A stretch of 64,000 nucleotides of DNA from Pomphorhynchus laevis (Eukaryota; Acanthocephala; Palaeacanthocephala; Echinorhynchida; Pomphorhynchidae). A program made the translations under genes and the position numbers. Location of the stretch: the NCBI GenBank assembly GCA_012934845.2, contig WNNJ02000477.1, positions 1 to 64,000 on the forward strand, in the 5' to 3' direction. The notes beneath the pieces were generated by a model, which had not been told where the DNA came from, ran no database searches, and was given only the letters and a program-made list of their open reading frames with translations. This document shows, one piece after another, positions 1 through 10,149 of this stretch (position 1 is the stretch's first letter; the number at the start of each line of letters is the position of its first letter).

Positions 1-533
1 ATAAACGTGTAATATGCAGTTGAATGTAATACGCCACAGTAGTTCACAGTGCCCCCGGCTCCAGTTTGAAGTTCATAGAAATATAGAAAATGCAGATTGT
101 CGAGGATTGCCAAAAGGTATAGTAAACAGATCACTGTACGAGCCGCATTTAGTGTGCAAAGCTTTGACCACTTCGTTGCGTATTTGATACAGAACAAACG
201 CTGAACACTTACTGCTGCTAGCAATGATGGAGATAATTGCAGAAACAGGTATCCGAGATATACGGTCAATTTGCAAACAAATGTGTTGCTGTGTCTAATT
301 TTAATATCAAATCCAACTTTTAAATAATGGGAAAAATAAACTGAATAGATTACTCCCAAATCAGATATAGCGAGTGCCAGTAGAAAGCAGGCTGTCGGTT
401 GTGTTCTCATTGTTCTTCTGGACAAAGTGAAAATGCTTAGCAAATTGCCGATCGTTCCGACAACAATGATAATTGTACCGAATATCCGTACCATAGAAAC
501 TGTATGGCTCATTTCAGGTATAAAGGTTTTCAT
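1..533 (-). CDS. Class A (rhodopsin-like) GPCR, N-terminal part, runs off the window
   Basis: An uninterrupted frame of 177 codons starts at the ATG at 533-531 and leaves the window at base 1. Seen: TM1 with GTIGN (Asn near residue 30), a short loop SRRTMRTQ, TM2 with LALAISD (Asp near 58), a Cys near 87 at the top of TM3 (FVCKLT), TM3 ending in SVQRLFCI, TM4 around residues 130-150, and a second loop with Cys near 166 (VNYCG) that would pair with Cys 87. This order is diagnostic of class A receptors. They sit in the plasma membrane and signal through heterotrimeric G proteins. The usual DRY triplet after TM3 reads QRL here, so coupling may be atypical. The ligand cannot be read; the general look is of invertebrate peptide-receptor-like orphans. 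There is almost no N-terminal tail before TM1 (about 15 residues), so an upstream exon is possible. TM5-TM7 lie outside the window. Confidence 0.85.
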   Translation of the reverse strand, partial: MKTFIPEMSHTVSMVRIFGTIIIVVGTIGNLLSIFTLSRRTMRTQPTACFLLALAISDLGVIYSVYFSHYLKVGFDIKIRHSNTFVCKLTVYLGYLFLQLSPSLLAAVSVQRLFCIKYATKWSKLCTLNAARTVICLLYLLAILDNLHFLYFYELQTGAGGTVNYCGVLHSTAYYTF

Positions 534-1604
534 TAAATAATTTCGAAATTAGATTTGGCACTATATCATTTTTGAAACAATCAAATGCCAATTTATATTA
601 TTGCTGATAGGCCAAAATCAGCAACTATGCAATTTCAACTTATAGTGTCCTCTGTTTTCTCAAATTGATCTAATTTTAAGCGTCTAATATGTCAGCAGTT
701 ACCTGTGTAAATTGTACTTCTTTGCTCCCACTTTTTATCTTAAAGTAATCCAATGTCAAATATCAAAAACAGAAGTTTAAGATGATAGGATAAAACTATA
801 GAATTGAGATTTTATTTTCTAAGTTGCGCTTTATTGCCGATATTTTATTTCTCTCTCTATCTACATACTCAAATGCTGACTTTGCAGCAAAAATAAAAAT
901 AAAATATTAAAGCTTTAAAAAAACGTCAATATGACGTTTAAAATTATTACAACAAACAGATTTTGAAAACTATTTGTTAATATAAAAATACATATGACAA
1001 CTTTTGCAGATTACGATTCAAACAATCCCCTTTTTCCTGATAAAATAAATAAAATGTCGAATCAGAATATTTTAATCAAAAACTAAGTTTATTCTAGACT
1101 CTTATGCAATTAAAAATCTTATTTAAATTTAAACAAATTATTTAATGTATTAATCAAATCCGTTGCAATTTTATTTAATATTTAAAGAAATTAGATTTAT
1201 AAGTTTATTTAATATTCTATCAAATTACCAAAAATTAACTCAAATTACCAAAAATAGCTCAAATTTGCTTTAACTAATTACAAAATTCATAAAATTTTTC
1301 TCGTTGTTAAAAAATGATATTCTGATTAGACAAATTTTATATTATTGAAATATTAATTGTTTTTCTTGTCTTGTAAAAATATTCATTTTTATTGAAATTG
1401 ATCAAAAAACAGGAAATATTATCAATCTTTATCAAATAAACAAAAAGATTGGGCTTTATGGTGGCTGTTTCGATTGAATTAAATTTTAATAGAGATAAAT
1501 GAGTAGATATTCATCTGCTTACTTTTGCCCTCTACTTTAAATTTTATTAAGTGAAATGTATTTGTTTTGCAAGTTTATAAGAACGAAGAAATTAGTTTTT
1601 CAAA
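534..1604. other. AT-rich stretch with nothing recognisable
   Basis: No ORF, RNA gene or repeat unit could be supported here. It contains the 5' flank of the GPCR and homopolymer-rich AT sequence. Confidence 0.5.
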
Positions 1605-1642
1605 TTACAATATTTTGATAGCTCCTGCTATCATCTTCAGGA
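1605..1642 (-). ncRNA. Degenerate hammerhead-ribozyme motif
   Basis: On the minus strand CTGAAGA is followed by stem II GATAGC-AGGA-GCTATC and then AAAATATT, where a functional core needs GAAA. The first core strand and stem II are intact but G12 is lost. It belongs to the family whose intact members are at 3043, 5534, 8790 and 62935. Confidence 0.5.
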
Positions 1643-1682
1643 AAATTACATCAGCTAATACTATCCCAATATCATATAATTA

Positions 1683-1945
1683 AAGCCACATCTCATTAAA
1701 CTAATTATAATTTTTATTTCTCAAAGATAAGTTTTGTTAGAACAAATATTCCTAGCTCTGTAAAAGAGGGACATTGCGATGCAATTAACCAATATATTCC
1801 TTATAAGGCATTAACCAATATATTCCTTATTCTTATAAGGAATATAAGAATTCCAAGAGGTAACCTCAGCTAATACTCTCGTAATTATTTTTTCTGTTTA
1901 AGAGGTCCAACAATTATTCTTTTAAAACTTGTTTTAAAAACCAAA
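1683..1945 (+). repeat. Copy of a ~245 bp AT-rich repeat
   Basis: The block from AGCCACATCTCATTAAAC to about 1945 is related, with clear divergence, to 3880-4090 and 4128-4300. Shared landmarks are the phrase CGATGCAATTA and a later TTCTTTTAAAACTT. No coding sense is seen. Confidence 0.6.
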
Positions 1946-2044
1946 AACAAAGTAAACGACGTAAATGCAGAAAGGATAAATGAAAATTAGTACGAAAAAT
2001 TCAAATCAATAAAACTAAAAATTAAAACAAAATAATGTTTTTTA

Positions 2045-2160
2045 ATAATGATCCATTATTGATATAGAATTATTGGAGCTGGATCAAAGAAAGTAGAAAA
2101 GTTTTATTTGATATTTCTCAAACCTCAGTTATCATCTTCAGAAAATTATATTTTTAGGGG
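2045..2160 (-). repeat. Hammerhead-bearing dispersed repeat, copy 1 (core imperfect)
   Basis: This unit carries the family flank (TTATTGGAGCTGGATCAAAG on the plus strand) and, on the minus strand, CTGAAGA at 2141-2135 and GAAATATC near 2117-2110. Stem II between them is poorly paired, so activity is doubtful. Confidence 0.6.
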
Positions 2161-2251
2161 TAATGATTTAAATATGGTTTTTATTTATCGAACATGTAAT
2201 AGAATGTCACAGAATTAGCGATAAAATAATTATATTAATTGTAAATATTTG

Positions 2252-2402
2252 ATAAGATCCATTATTGATATAGAATTATTGGAGATGGATCAAAGAAAAG
2301 AGAAAATTGTTTTGTTGATATTTTGCTAATTTCTGTTAGCATCTTCAGAAAATTGCAATGTTTTTTAAATGTCATGCTTATATAAAAAAGTTCAAAATGT
2401 TG
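2252..2402 (-). repeat. Hammerhead-bearing dispersed repeat, copy 2 (core imperfect)
   Basis: Same flank as copy 1. On the minus strand CTGAAGA lies at 2348-2342, with stem II GCTAAC/TTAGC, but the second core strand reads AAAA instead of GAAA. It is closely similar over about 145 bp to 2978-3126, including the 3' part TGTCATGCTTATATAAAA. Confidence 0.65.
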
Positions 2403-2524
2403 TAGACAACATTTTATTTTATAAACATAATGGCTTCAATTACTAGCTACTATGGTATTAATTTTTTAACTACAATTTTTTCTGTACGCTCTTCTTGCCA
2501 GACTCAATTTGTTTTTCAGTAAAT

Positions 2525-2625
2525 ATGTTTGATAAATCCGTACATAGGACTTCCTAAATGTTTGATTAATCCGTACATAGGAATTCCTAAATGTTTGATT
2601 AATCCGTACATAGGCCGTCTTATGA
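2525..2625 (+). repeat. 33 bp tandem repeat, about 3 copies
   Basis: ATGTTTGATAAATCCGTACA-type units start at 2525, 2558 and 2591, an exact 33 bp period with few differences. Confidence 0.85.
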
Positions 2626-2977
2626 ATACATCATTTTATAGAGAATGACACTTCTAATATTTCATAAAATGAAATCCTCTGAGGTTTTGTAGTTATTTGA
2701 TTGAGTATTTCCAAAATTTGCACTAGCTCTAGTTTCACTTATCATGAAATTATCAGGTTGTTTGAAAATTTAAACCTAATAATTAACCTATTTTATTTAT
2801 ATAAAGACATTTTGAAAACAAATTAAAATTTGTATTGGAAAACTAAGTATTTATATAATATTTAAGTTTCCTATTTGTAGTAAATATACCTTTACATCTA
2901 TTTTGAATTAAGAATCAAGTCTTTCATACCAGAATCTAAATTGAAATAAAACAATTTTCTAATTTGTTTAAATATTT

Positions 2978-3126
2978 AATATTGATCCATTATTGATAAA
3001 TAATTATCGGAGCTGGATCAAAGAAAAGAAGAAATTATTTTTGATATTTCGCTAGCTTCTGTTAGCATCTTCAGAAAATTACAATGTTTTTTAAATGTCA
3101 TGCTTATATAAAAAAGTTCAAAATGA
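2978..3126 (-). repeat. Hammerhead-bearing dispersed repeat, copy 3
   Basis: Host unit of the ribozyme at 3043-3074. Outer flank TTATCGGAGCTGGATCAAAG, inner flank ending at TTCAAAATGATC. Near-duplicate of 2252-2402. Confidence 0.7.
3043..3074 (-). ncRNA. Hammerhead-type self-cleaving ribozyme candidate, complete core
   Basis: Read on the minus strand: CTGAAGA (fits CUGANGA), stem II GCTAAC-AGAA-GCTAGC with one mispair, then GAAA and TATC. Stem III would be the self-complementary AUAU, as in minimal or dimeric type I hammerheads. The predicted cleavage lies after the C opposite base 3043. Activity is inferred. Confidence 0.7.
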
Positions 3127-3204
3127 TCGCCGTCATTTTCTTTGAGCAGATGCTGCTCTTATTAGCGATAAACAGCTGCTTTTACTGTTGTGAAATAGAA
3201 AAAA

Positions 3205-3325
3205 AAATTATTTAACCTCTGATAACATCTTCAGCAAATTAATTTTTCGCTAACAGAGGCTAGCGAAATATCAATAAAATTTTCATCTTTTCTTTGATCC
3301 AGCTCCAATAATTCTGACACAATTA
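3205..3325. repeat. Foldback pair of decayed hammerhead units
   Basis: A minus-strand CTGAAGA (3234-3228) faces a plus-strand stem II GCTAAC-AGAG-GCTAGC followed by GAAATATC (3249-3272). It ends in the family flank CTTTGATCCAGCTCC. Each half has lost one core strand, so neither should be active. Confidence 0.6.
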
Positions 3326-3779
3326 TTTGGTCAATTATAGATAATAAACAAAAACTAACGGGATTTTTTTAAATTGTAATCAGCTTTTTTATTGAGCATA
3401 ATATTATCCTTTTTATAAAATAGGCCTTCTGTATAACACGTGGCAGGTCATCATTTTTATACAATAAAATAAAAGCTTTATCGAAATTAACCTTATGATC
3501 TAATATTGAGTTTATGATGTGATATAGCTCTCAACATAATATGTCGTTTTATGTCATATTTGTTTTGTGCAATTCTTTTTCTAATGCTTGTCCTGTCTAA
3601 CCCATATATGATCAATTAGATCTATCACAAGAAATTTTATATAATGCATTCATTAAATTTATGTATTAACTTAAAAATGTTATGCAATGTTAACAACTTT
3701 ATATAAATTAAAACATCAGTAGTATCATAAGATATGTTATTATATATAAACTTATTAAATAAAAAATCTTATTTTTCAT

Positions 3780-4300
3780 TCATTTTATGAATTTCGTTTA
3801 TGTTTAGCTGGTCCGATGATTTTTCTTTTAAAACCTGTCTTTTAACTTCTGTGGTAAAATGTATAGCCAATTCAGAAAAACCACATCTCACTTAACTACT
3901 AATTATAACAAAATAATTCCTACTTCTCAAATATATGTTAGTAGAGCAAATACTTGTAGCTCTATAAATACACTTCCGATGCAACTAATTATTTTTAGGG
4001 ATATAAGAATTCCAAGAACCAACTTCAACTAATACTCTCCTGATATTTTTTTCTGTTAAGGAGGTTCAATAGTTTTTCTTTTAAAACTTTTTTAAAAACT
4101 TTAGTGATAAGATTTATTTATCAAGAAAGCCACGTATCATTAAATTAATTATAATAAAATAATTTCTATTTCTCAGAGATAAATAAATATTTATTATAGT
4201 AAATAATTTTTGCTATTTAAAAGAAGGTCATTACCGATGCAATTATCCATTTTTAGTAATACAAGAATTTCAAAAGGTAACCTTAAGTAATACCCAATTT
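3780..4300 (+). repeat. Two diverged tandem copies of the ~245 bp repeat
   Basis: Units with ACCACATCTCACTTAAC at about 3883 and GCCACGTATCATTAAAT at about 4130 repeat at roughly 245 bp spacing and match 1683-1945. They share AATAATTTCTATTTCTCA-type and TTTTCTTTTAAAACTT-type segments. No ORF of note. Confidence 0.6.
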
Positions 4301-4533
4301 TTTAAAAGACATTAGTTTGATAAATTTCATTAAAATATTTAAAAACTAAAATATTTAAGATTGATATATCAATCTTATTAATTTCTATACAAATTCTCCG
4401 TTGTATAAAAGGATCTTTAGAATTTAATTCACTTAAAAATATTGGCCATTAATATTATTTCTGCAAACAATAAACACATAATCTACATAATAGTACCAAT
4501 CAATTACGAAACAAAATAAATTCACCAAATAAA

Positions 4534-4613
4534 TTTCAGATACTTTTTTTTCAGATAGTAAATTTCATATATATTTCAGATACTTTTTTTTCAGATAGTA
4601 AATTTCATATATA
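4534..4613 (+). repeat. 40 bp tandem duplication
   Basis: TTTCAGATACTTTTTTTTCA begins at 4534 and again at 4574; the whole 40 bp unit is repeated almost exactly. Confidence 0.85.
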
Positions 4614-4734
4614 TATAAATATATCTGCTGGTGTTGGGGCAAGTAGATTACCCATGGCTAGTCTATCAATCTGGCTCAACATATCACATCCAAATATAAA
4701 GATAGATCTTAATCTTAATCGTCTGTTCCAATAT

Positions 4735-5135
4735 ATCGTCTGTTCTGTATAAGTCATTTCATAAAGATTGACTTTTATTTTAAATTACAATTTTCAATTT
4801 TAACTTGATATAAATATAAATTGGATAAAATCTTAAATAATTTTTTATTATTTATCTTTATTTATATATAGTATAAAATACGTATACTCAGTTATCTGAT
4901 CTTATTTGTAACAACCATTTGTTGTATAATATCATCTACTTATATTTACAATTTACTTGGTCATATTACTATTGAAAAATATTACATGGCATATAAGTAT
5001 ATTATCCTGCATGCTTAAGAATGTATTTAGAATGAATAAAATCTTATATTATTATTTATTATTTATCTTTATTTTTATTTATATATTGTATAAAATACGT
5101 AGACTCAGTTATCTGATAATATTTGTTCTACTGAC
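4735..5135. repeat. AT-rich repeat also present inverted at 9780-9995
   Basis: Segments around 4735-4910 and 5030-5130 (ATAAAATACGTAGACTCAGT region) recur in reverse complement at 9780-9995, beside the Penelope-like element. The frame at 4957-5148 is an AT-rich by-product and I do not call it a gene. Confidence 0.55.
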
Positions 5136-5533
5136 AAGTTATTATTGACTTGTAGACTTTGTTTTCCTGGTAATATAGCTTCTACCAGAAATACTAAAAC
5201 TATGTATTCTTGATACGACTATTTTTCTGTTAATTTTCAATAAGTTTGATGATTTTCTTTTATTTCTTATAATGTACAAGTATAAATCAACAAAATGTTA
5301 TAAAATTATTTAATTTACAATATACAAATCAACAAATATTAATTAAATTTTTTTAAACAATTAAGCAGAAAAATTGAGAAATTTATTGAACTAATTTGGC
5401 TTGTAATAGTAGGATCCTTAAATATTCATCCTTTACATTTTTCTTTGATGTTTTTCTTTGATACAAATTTTGATTATTTTGTATAGATGGCAAACTTGAT
5501 GCTTTTGTGTTTAATAATTTGCTTTTAATTTTC

Positions 5534-5565
5534 CTGAAGATGATAGCTTAAGCTATCGAAATATT
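5534..5565 (+). ncRNA. Hammerhead-type self-cleaving ribozyme candidate, complete core
   Basis: CTGAAGA (5534-5540), T, stem II GATAGC (5542-5547), loop TTAA, GCTATC (5552-5557), GAAA (5558-5561), TATT. All six stem II pairs are Watson-Crick. Stem III would be the AUAU palindrome and position 17 a U, so cleavage would follow 5565. Stem I pairs imperfectly between 5527-5533 and 5566-5572. Matching the consensus at every core position by chance together with a perfect stem II is unlikely. Confidence 0.75.
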
Positions 5566-5569
5566 GTAA

Positions 5570-6290
5570 TTTTTACAGAAAAAAAAACTAATTTCTTCGT
5601 TTCTGTAAATTTTCAAAACTATGAGGAAATTGATTTTTTAATACATTTATGTAATCAAAATTCGATAGAAAATATAGACTAGAGATGATTTTAATATATA
5701 TTATCTTTAAATTATGAAGTTATTTACTGAAACCATATATTTGTCTTAAAGACTACAATTTCTTTTTGAATTCGTGTGAGCATGTAAAGCTATTGAGATA
5801 AACACAATAATTTATTCACAATAACTTAAATTTACAAGTCAACTTAGGGATAATATAGTTTTTTATCATGGAAATAATCAAATATTTCAAAAATAAATTA
5901 GTCACCATTCTCGTATCTTGTCTTTAATAAGTCTAAATTTTCATATTATATTTTCTATCTTAGCTGTTCTTTAGCACCTCCAAATATGTAAAAATTTATA
6001 CATAAACATACTTGTATAATAAGTATCTCTATATTTAAAAGTACGTAAATAAATATTTTGTAAATAACGTGTAAATAAATATTTTGTATATAAAAATAAA
6101 AGATAAAAATAAATATAATATAAAAAATATAAATAAATATATTAATTCATAGAACATTGTTAAAGTTTTTATTTCATATTTCCAATCATATTATATATGA
6201 TATAATATGATTAATTATGATATTTATTTAATATTTCTCTAATATATTAATAGCGATAGTTGTCTAAATTCAAGAATTATTCTCACCTAA
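5570..6290. other. AT-rich stretch with nothing recognisable
   Basis: Simple AT-rich sequence; short local duplications such as TAAATAAATATTTTGTA at about 6047 and 6072, but no gene or element could be supported. Confidence 0.5.
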
Positions 6291-6292
6291 TT

Positions 6293-6715
6293 GAAATTGC
6301 CACAAAATTCTTCCGGGTTTATTTATCTACATCTTGATTAGTTAACTATTTCGTTTATCAACAGTTTACAAATCTTGGAATATACTTGTGAACTATTACT
6401 AATTAAAATAGATAATTAGATACTAATTAGATACTAATGGAAATTGCCACAGAATTATTCCAGGTGTTTTTATCCGCATCTTAAATAGTTAATCTCTTCG
6501 TTTACAAAAGTTTACAAATCTTGGAATATACTTGTGAACTATTACGAATTGAAAAAGATAATTAGATACTAATTAGATACTAATTGAAATTGCCACAAAA
6601 TTCTTCCGGGTTTATTTATCTACTCTACATCTTGATTAGTTAACCATTACGTTTATCAACCGTTTACAAATCTTGGAAGATACTTATGAAATATTATTAA
6701 ATATAAACGTTTTAA
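6293..6715 (+). repeat. ~147 bp tandem repeat, 2.9 copies
   Basis: Units begin with GAAATTGCCACA at 6293, 6440 and 6586 (periods 147 and 146). Each contains TTTACAAATCTTGGAA and all but the last end in repeated TTAGATACTAA. Non-coding. Confidence 0.9.
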
Positions 6716-8130
6716 TTTTTTCCAAACTTAATCTACGACTTCTACGATGATTTATAATTTAAAAATTTAAGTTTATCTAAAACTTGCAACCCATCCGGAT
6801 TGCAAGTAGGATGTTAAGGTTCTAACATTAAACTTATAAAATAAAATCAGATCAGTGAAAGTGATATCCAGTAGAACAGTAAAGTAGTATTAGCACAATA
6901 ATCTTTAATTTGCAGGTATCCATATGAACTATCAAATTAATGTCTATACACAATAACTTAAATTTAAATCAAATCTAAAACTACCAGTACAACGATTTTA
7001 ATTATATGGATATTATCTTTTCAATGTCTCTTATATATTATTTATTCCATTATATTAACTTGTTTTTACATTTTATATTATATTATCTTTTCACTATATG
7101 GATATTATCTAATGTAAAAATCTATATAAATCCTTGTTATTTCTGATAAAGTTAAAATAATAATTTTTGAACATATCTTTTTAGTCGTAGTCTTTATTCA
7201 ATATAATACAAAAATCCTTTGTTTAAGTCAAGTTTCAGTCATTGTTATAAAACCCGGATATTTGAGCGCTTACGTTTGTGTTCTATTTGAACAAAGATTT
7301 AACTTGAAACTCGATAACGTAATGGCATTACTTGCTTTGAATAAAAAATTAAAAGGAGAAATACTGCAAGTAGATAAAATTTCTTAGCATCCAAAGATTT
7401 TATTGTTTTAATTTGGATCAATAGCATATTTTAATAAAATTATTTTGCTTATAAGTTTGTTGCTATCTCTATTAACTTTGTTTCATTACATTTTATGTTC
7501 CGACAACTTGAATTTAATTAATTGCATGGTGAGAACTGCATGACACTATAAATTTAATTGTAGCAAATTGTGTTCGTCTTATATATATGAAGAAAAATCG
7601 AATCGCATGACTTTAGCATTAGAATTTCACTTCAACAAACATGTATATGCTCTGAATATGGGTTTCAAATTAAGCATGAATGATTTTATAAACTTAGTAA
7701 TTTGAAAAAATGATTAAAACATGGTAATTTGAAAATTAAAAAGATACTAAGTAGGAGTGAAAATTAATTTACAAAATGTAGAGCGAAATTCGATTTCCGA
7801 AATGCTGAATCAAACATCTGAAAGTGAGTTTGTTACAGAAATAAAAACAATTAATATACGACAGCAAGCAAATTTGCTTGAATTCATTAATCGACTTTTT
7901 TAAGATTTGCTATCGATAAAAAACTATCAAGGTATTGAAAAAGTATAAATTTGATCAGTTAAGAATAATTTTTATAAGAAATATATACTATTAATTTATT
8001 AATATTATTTATTTATCCATAATAATGCAACGCTTGAGAGCTTAAATTTATTTTTAATAAGAAATATATCCATCCTGATCTGTATTTTAAAATATTTAGG
8101 AATTATCAGGTAAAATTGAACGACAAAATT
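6716..8130. other. AT-rich stretch with nothing recognisable
   Basis: No ORF over about 60 codons and no convincing repeat or RNA gene was found. Confidence 0.5.
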
Positions 8131-8210
8131 ATTTTAATACTTTGCTAGTAACTACTAGCATATTCAGAAATTTAAAAAAGCTAGTAACTATTAGCATCTT
8201 CATAAATTAG
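8131..8210 (-). ncRNA. Two degenerate hammerhead-like motifs side by side
   Basis: Minus strand: CTGAATA with stem GCTAGT-AGTT-ACTAGC and then AAAG (about 8167-8143), plus ATGAAGA with GCTAAT-AGTT-ACTAGC (about 8212-8180). Stem II is conserved but the core strands are damaged. Their stem II matches that of the intact copy at 8790. Confidence 0.55.
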
Positions 8211-8789
8211 TTTAATTTTGATATTTTAATTTTAATAAATTTGCAGCGTGTATATCAGTTGTTAATTGAACACGTAATTGTTCACGTAAACAACGAATTG
8301 CCGTTTCACTTTCGTTTATCGTATCAGTATTTGATTCGAAAGTTAGTGACATTTCCTATTTTCGACGCTTATAGTTTTTCGTCAGCTTCTATTGCTGAAA
8401 TGAAATAACAAGGTATTGTTATTATCTTCAAAAATGCTTTTACATTTATATATTATGCCACGTAGGAAATTTTAATTCTATAATTTACGAATAAAACTCT
8501 TAATATGAAATTATTTAAGTGTTATTTTACACTGTTGATTATTTTATTCAGTTATTAATTAATGGAATTATCTTGGAATGATTTTAGCACATTAATGATG
8601 TAAAGTAATAATTAAATTTAATTATTAATTATTAATTTATTATTAATATTATTTATTATTCATCCATAAGACTTTTTCTCTGGCAAGTTTTAATTTATTT
8701 TAAATAATAACAAATATATCCATCTTAATCTGTATTTTAAAATATTCAGGAACAATCAGTTATAGTTGAACGACAATAAAAATTATTTT

Positions 8790-8821
8790 GATATTTCGCT
8801 AGTAACTACTAGCATCTTCAG
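8790..8821 (-). ncRNA. Hammerhead-type self-cleaving ribozyme candidate, best copy
   Basis: Minus strand: CTGAAGA (8821-8815), A/T spacer, stem II GCTAGT (8813-8808), loop AGTT, ACTAGC (8803-8798), GAAA (8797-8794), TATC. Stem I forms between TTAATTT just before the core (8828-8822) and AAAATAA just after the predicted cleavage site (8789-8783), six pairs with one mismatch. Stem III would be the AUAU palindrome, so a dimer may be the active form. This is the only copy where all three helices and both core strands look sound. Confidence 0.8.
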
Positions 8822-9425
8822 AAATTAACATAAAAATAAGAATAAATTTTAAAAATAAAAATAGTTTACAAAAAATCAAGCTACGTTAATGTTATCGATA
8901 CGTTACAAACCATTAACGTTTAAAAAGGATACAGTGAAGTATCCGTATTATTATTTTTTATTTATTCAGAAATATCTTCTATATATTTTGGGGATTTGAG
9001 TACTTATCTGAGCTACTATATGTTAGCATTATAAAAATATAAACTTAAAATTTTTATCAATTTATCTGTGATGATAGAAAGATTTTTGCAATAAAACTGG
9101 ACTGAAACTATCACAAATGTATTAATGAAAAAATAACCAGGTAATTGAAAAGTAAATAAATTTTACAAATATGGTGAAATATCCATATTTTTAGTGGTAT
9201 TATTAAATAACTAATTAGTATTTTCTTAATTCGATATGCTTAAATTTATAATTCACAATTATAATATAAAGAATAATGTGATTTCAATGCTATATGAAGT
9301 TTTGGAAAGAAAAACAAAGGTCTGGATCACATTTCATAAGCGATTATTTACACTGGAAAAATGTCCATTTTGACAAATTCACTTTAAAAAGTTTTTTTTA
9401 TCAGAAATTAGATGTTTATGATTCT

Positions 9426-9483
9426 AAAAAAACTGATTTCTGAAGATGCTCAGAAATGAGCATCTTCAGAAATCAGTTTTTTT
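9426..9483. repeat. Perfect 27 bp palindrome built from half a hammerhead
   Basis: Arms 9426-9452 and 9457-9483 are exact reverse complements around a GAAA tetraloop. Each arm contains CTGAAGATGCTCA, the first core strand and 5' stem II of the hammerhead family, so this looks like an inverted duplication of a ribozyme half. Confidence 0.85.
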
Positions 9484-9663
9484 ACAAAGCATTTGGAAAA
9501 TATATTTAGAAAATATTTGGAAAATATTTTGCACATATTTGGAAAATAAATGCGAAAAACAATAATTTGTTTAAGTTGCGTTTATTCTTTAATTATTTTT
9601 TAATTATAATTAAAACTATTTAATTTCTTAACTTTTTTGTACACTTTAATGCTATAACAAACA

Positions 9664-9741
9664 ATTAGCACATCTGCTATCATCAGGATTCAAATGAAAT
9701 TTAATTTGAATCATGATGATAGCAGGAGCTATCGAAATATT
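9664..9741. ncRNA. Facing pair of degenerate hammerhead motifs
   Basis: Plus strand 9718-9741 has stem II GATAGC-AGGA-GCTATC and GAAATATT, but the first core strand is altered (CATGATGA region). The minus-strand partner at about 9688-9664 keeps CCTGATGATAGC but lacks GAAA. They lie about 270 bp beyond the structured block that ends the Penelope-like copy. Confidence 0.5.
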
Positions 9742-10014
9742 GTGTTTTAAATAACGAGAAATATTTTCGTTCTAGTAAATTACTCATAATCAAATCAGCT
9801 AACTGAGTCTACGTATTTTATATAATTATAAAATAAACAAAACCAAATAATGCTAAATCAAAATTTAATAATTAAATAATAAAATAAATAATTGCTATAA
9901 GATTTTTTACAATTGTAATCAAGTTAAAATAAAAAATTGAAATTAAAAATAAAAGTCATTTTTATAAAATGACTAATAAATAACAGACGTTGTATCAGAT
10001 AAAAATTAGAGGTC

Positions 10015-10105
10015 ATCAGGAGGAACTGCTATGCTACCAGGTTTCGGCCCCTAACTCCTCTACCCAACATAGCAACGGGGCCAAATACATGCTAATGATG
10101 TATTT
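10015..10105 (-). other. Structured block downstream of the Penelope-like ORF
   Basis: Three complementary pairs lie in an interleaved order: GGCCCC with GGGGCC, GCTATG with CATAGC, and AGAGGAG-type with CTCCTC-type strands. An 8 bp hairpin AAATACAT/ATGTATTT follows at 10084-10106. On the minus strand the segment also holds GAAAC and CTGATGA, the two hammerhead core strands, but in the opposite order to a standard type I motif. It is far more GC-rich than its surroundings. A pseudoknotted RNA is likely; its class is unknown. Confidence 0.45.
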
Positions 10106-10149
10106 CCTCTGATAAAACTATCTAGTATCTTATTCTAATGCAAAGTATA

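Noticed and set aside
10015-10105. HDV-like ribozyme in the structured block
   Set aside because: The P1/P2 crossing is suggestive, but I find no P3 loop, P4 hairpin or catalytic C context that fit the consensus.
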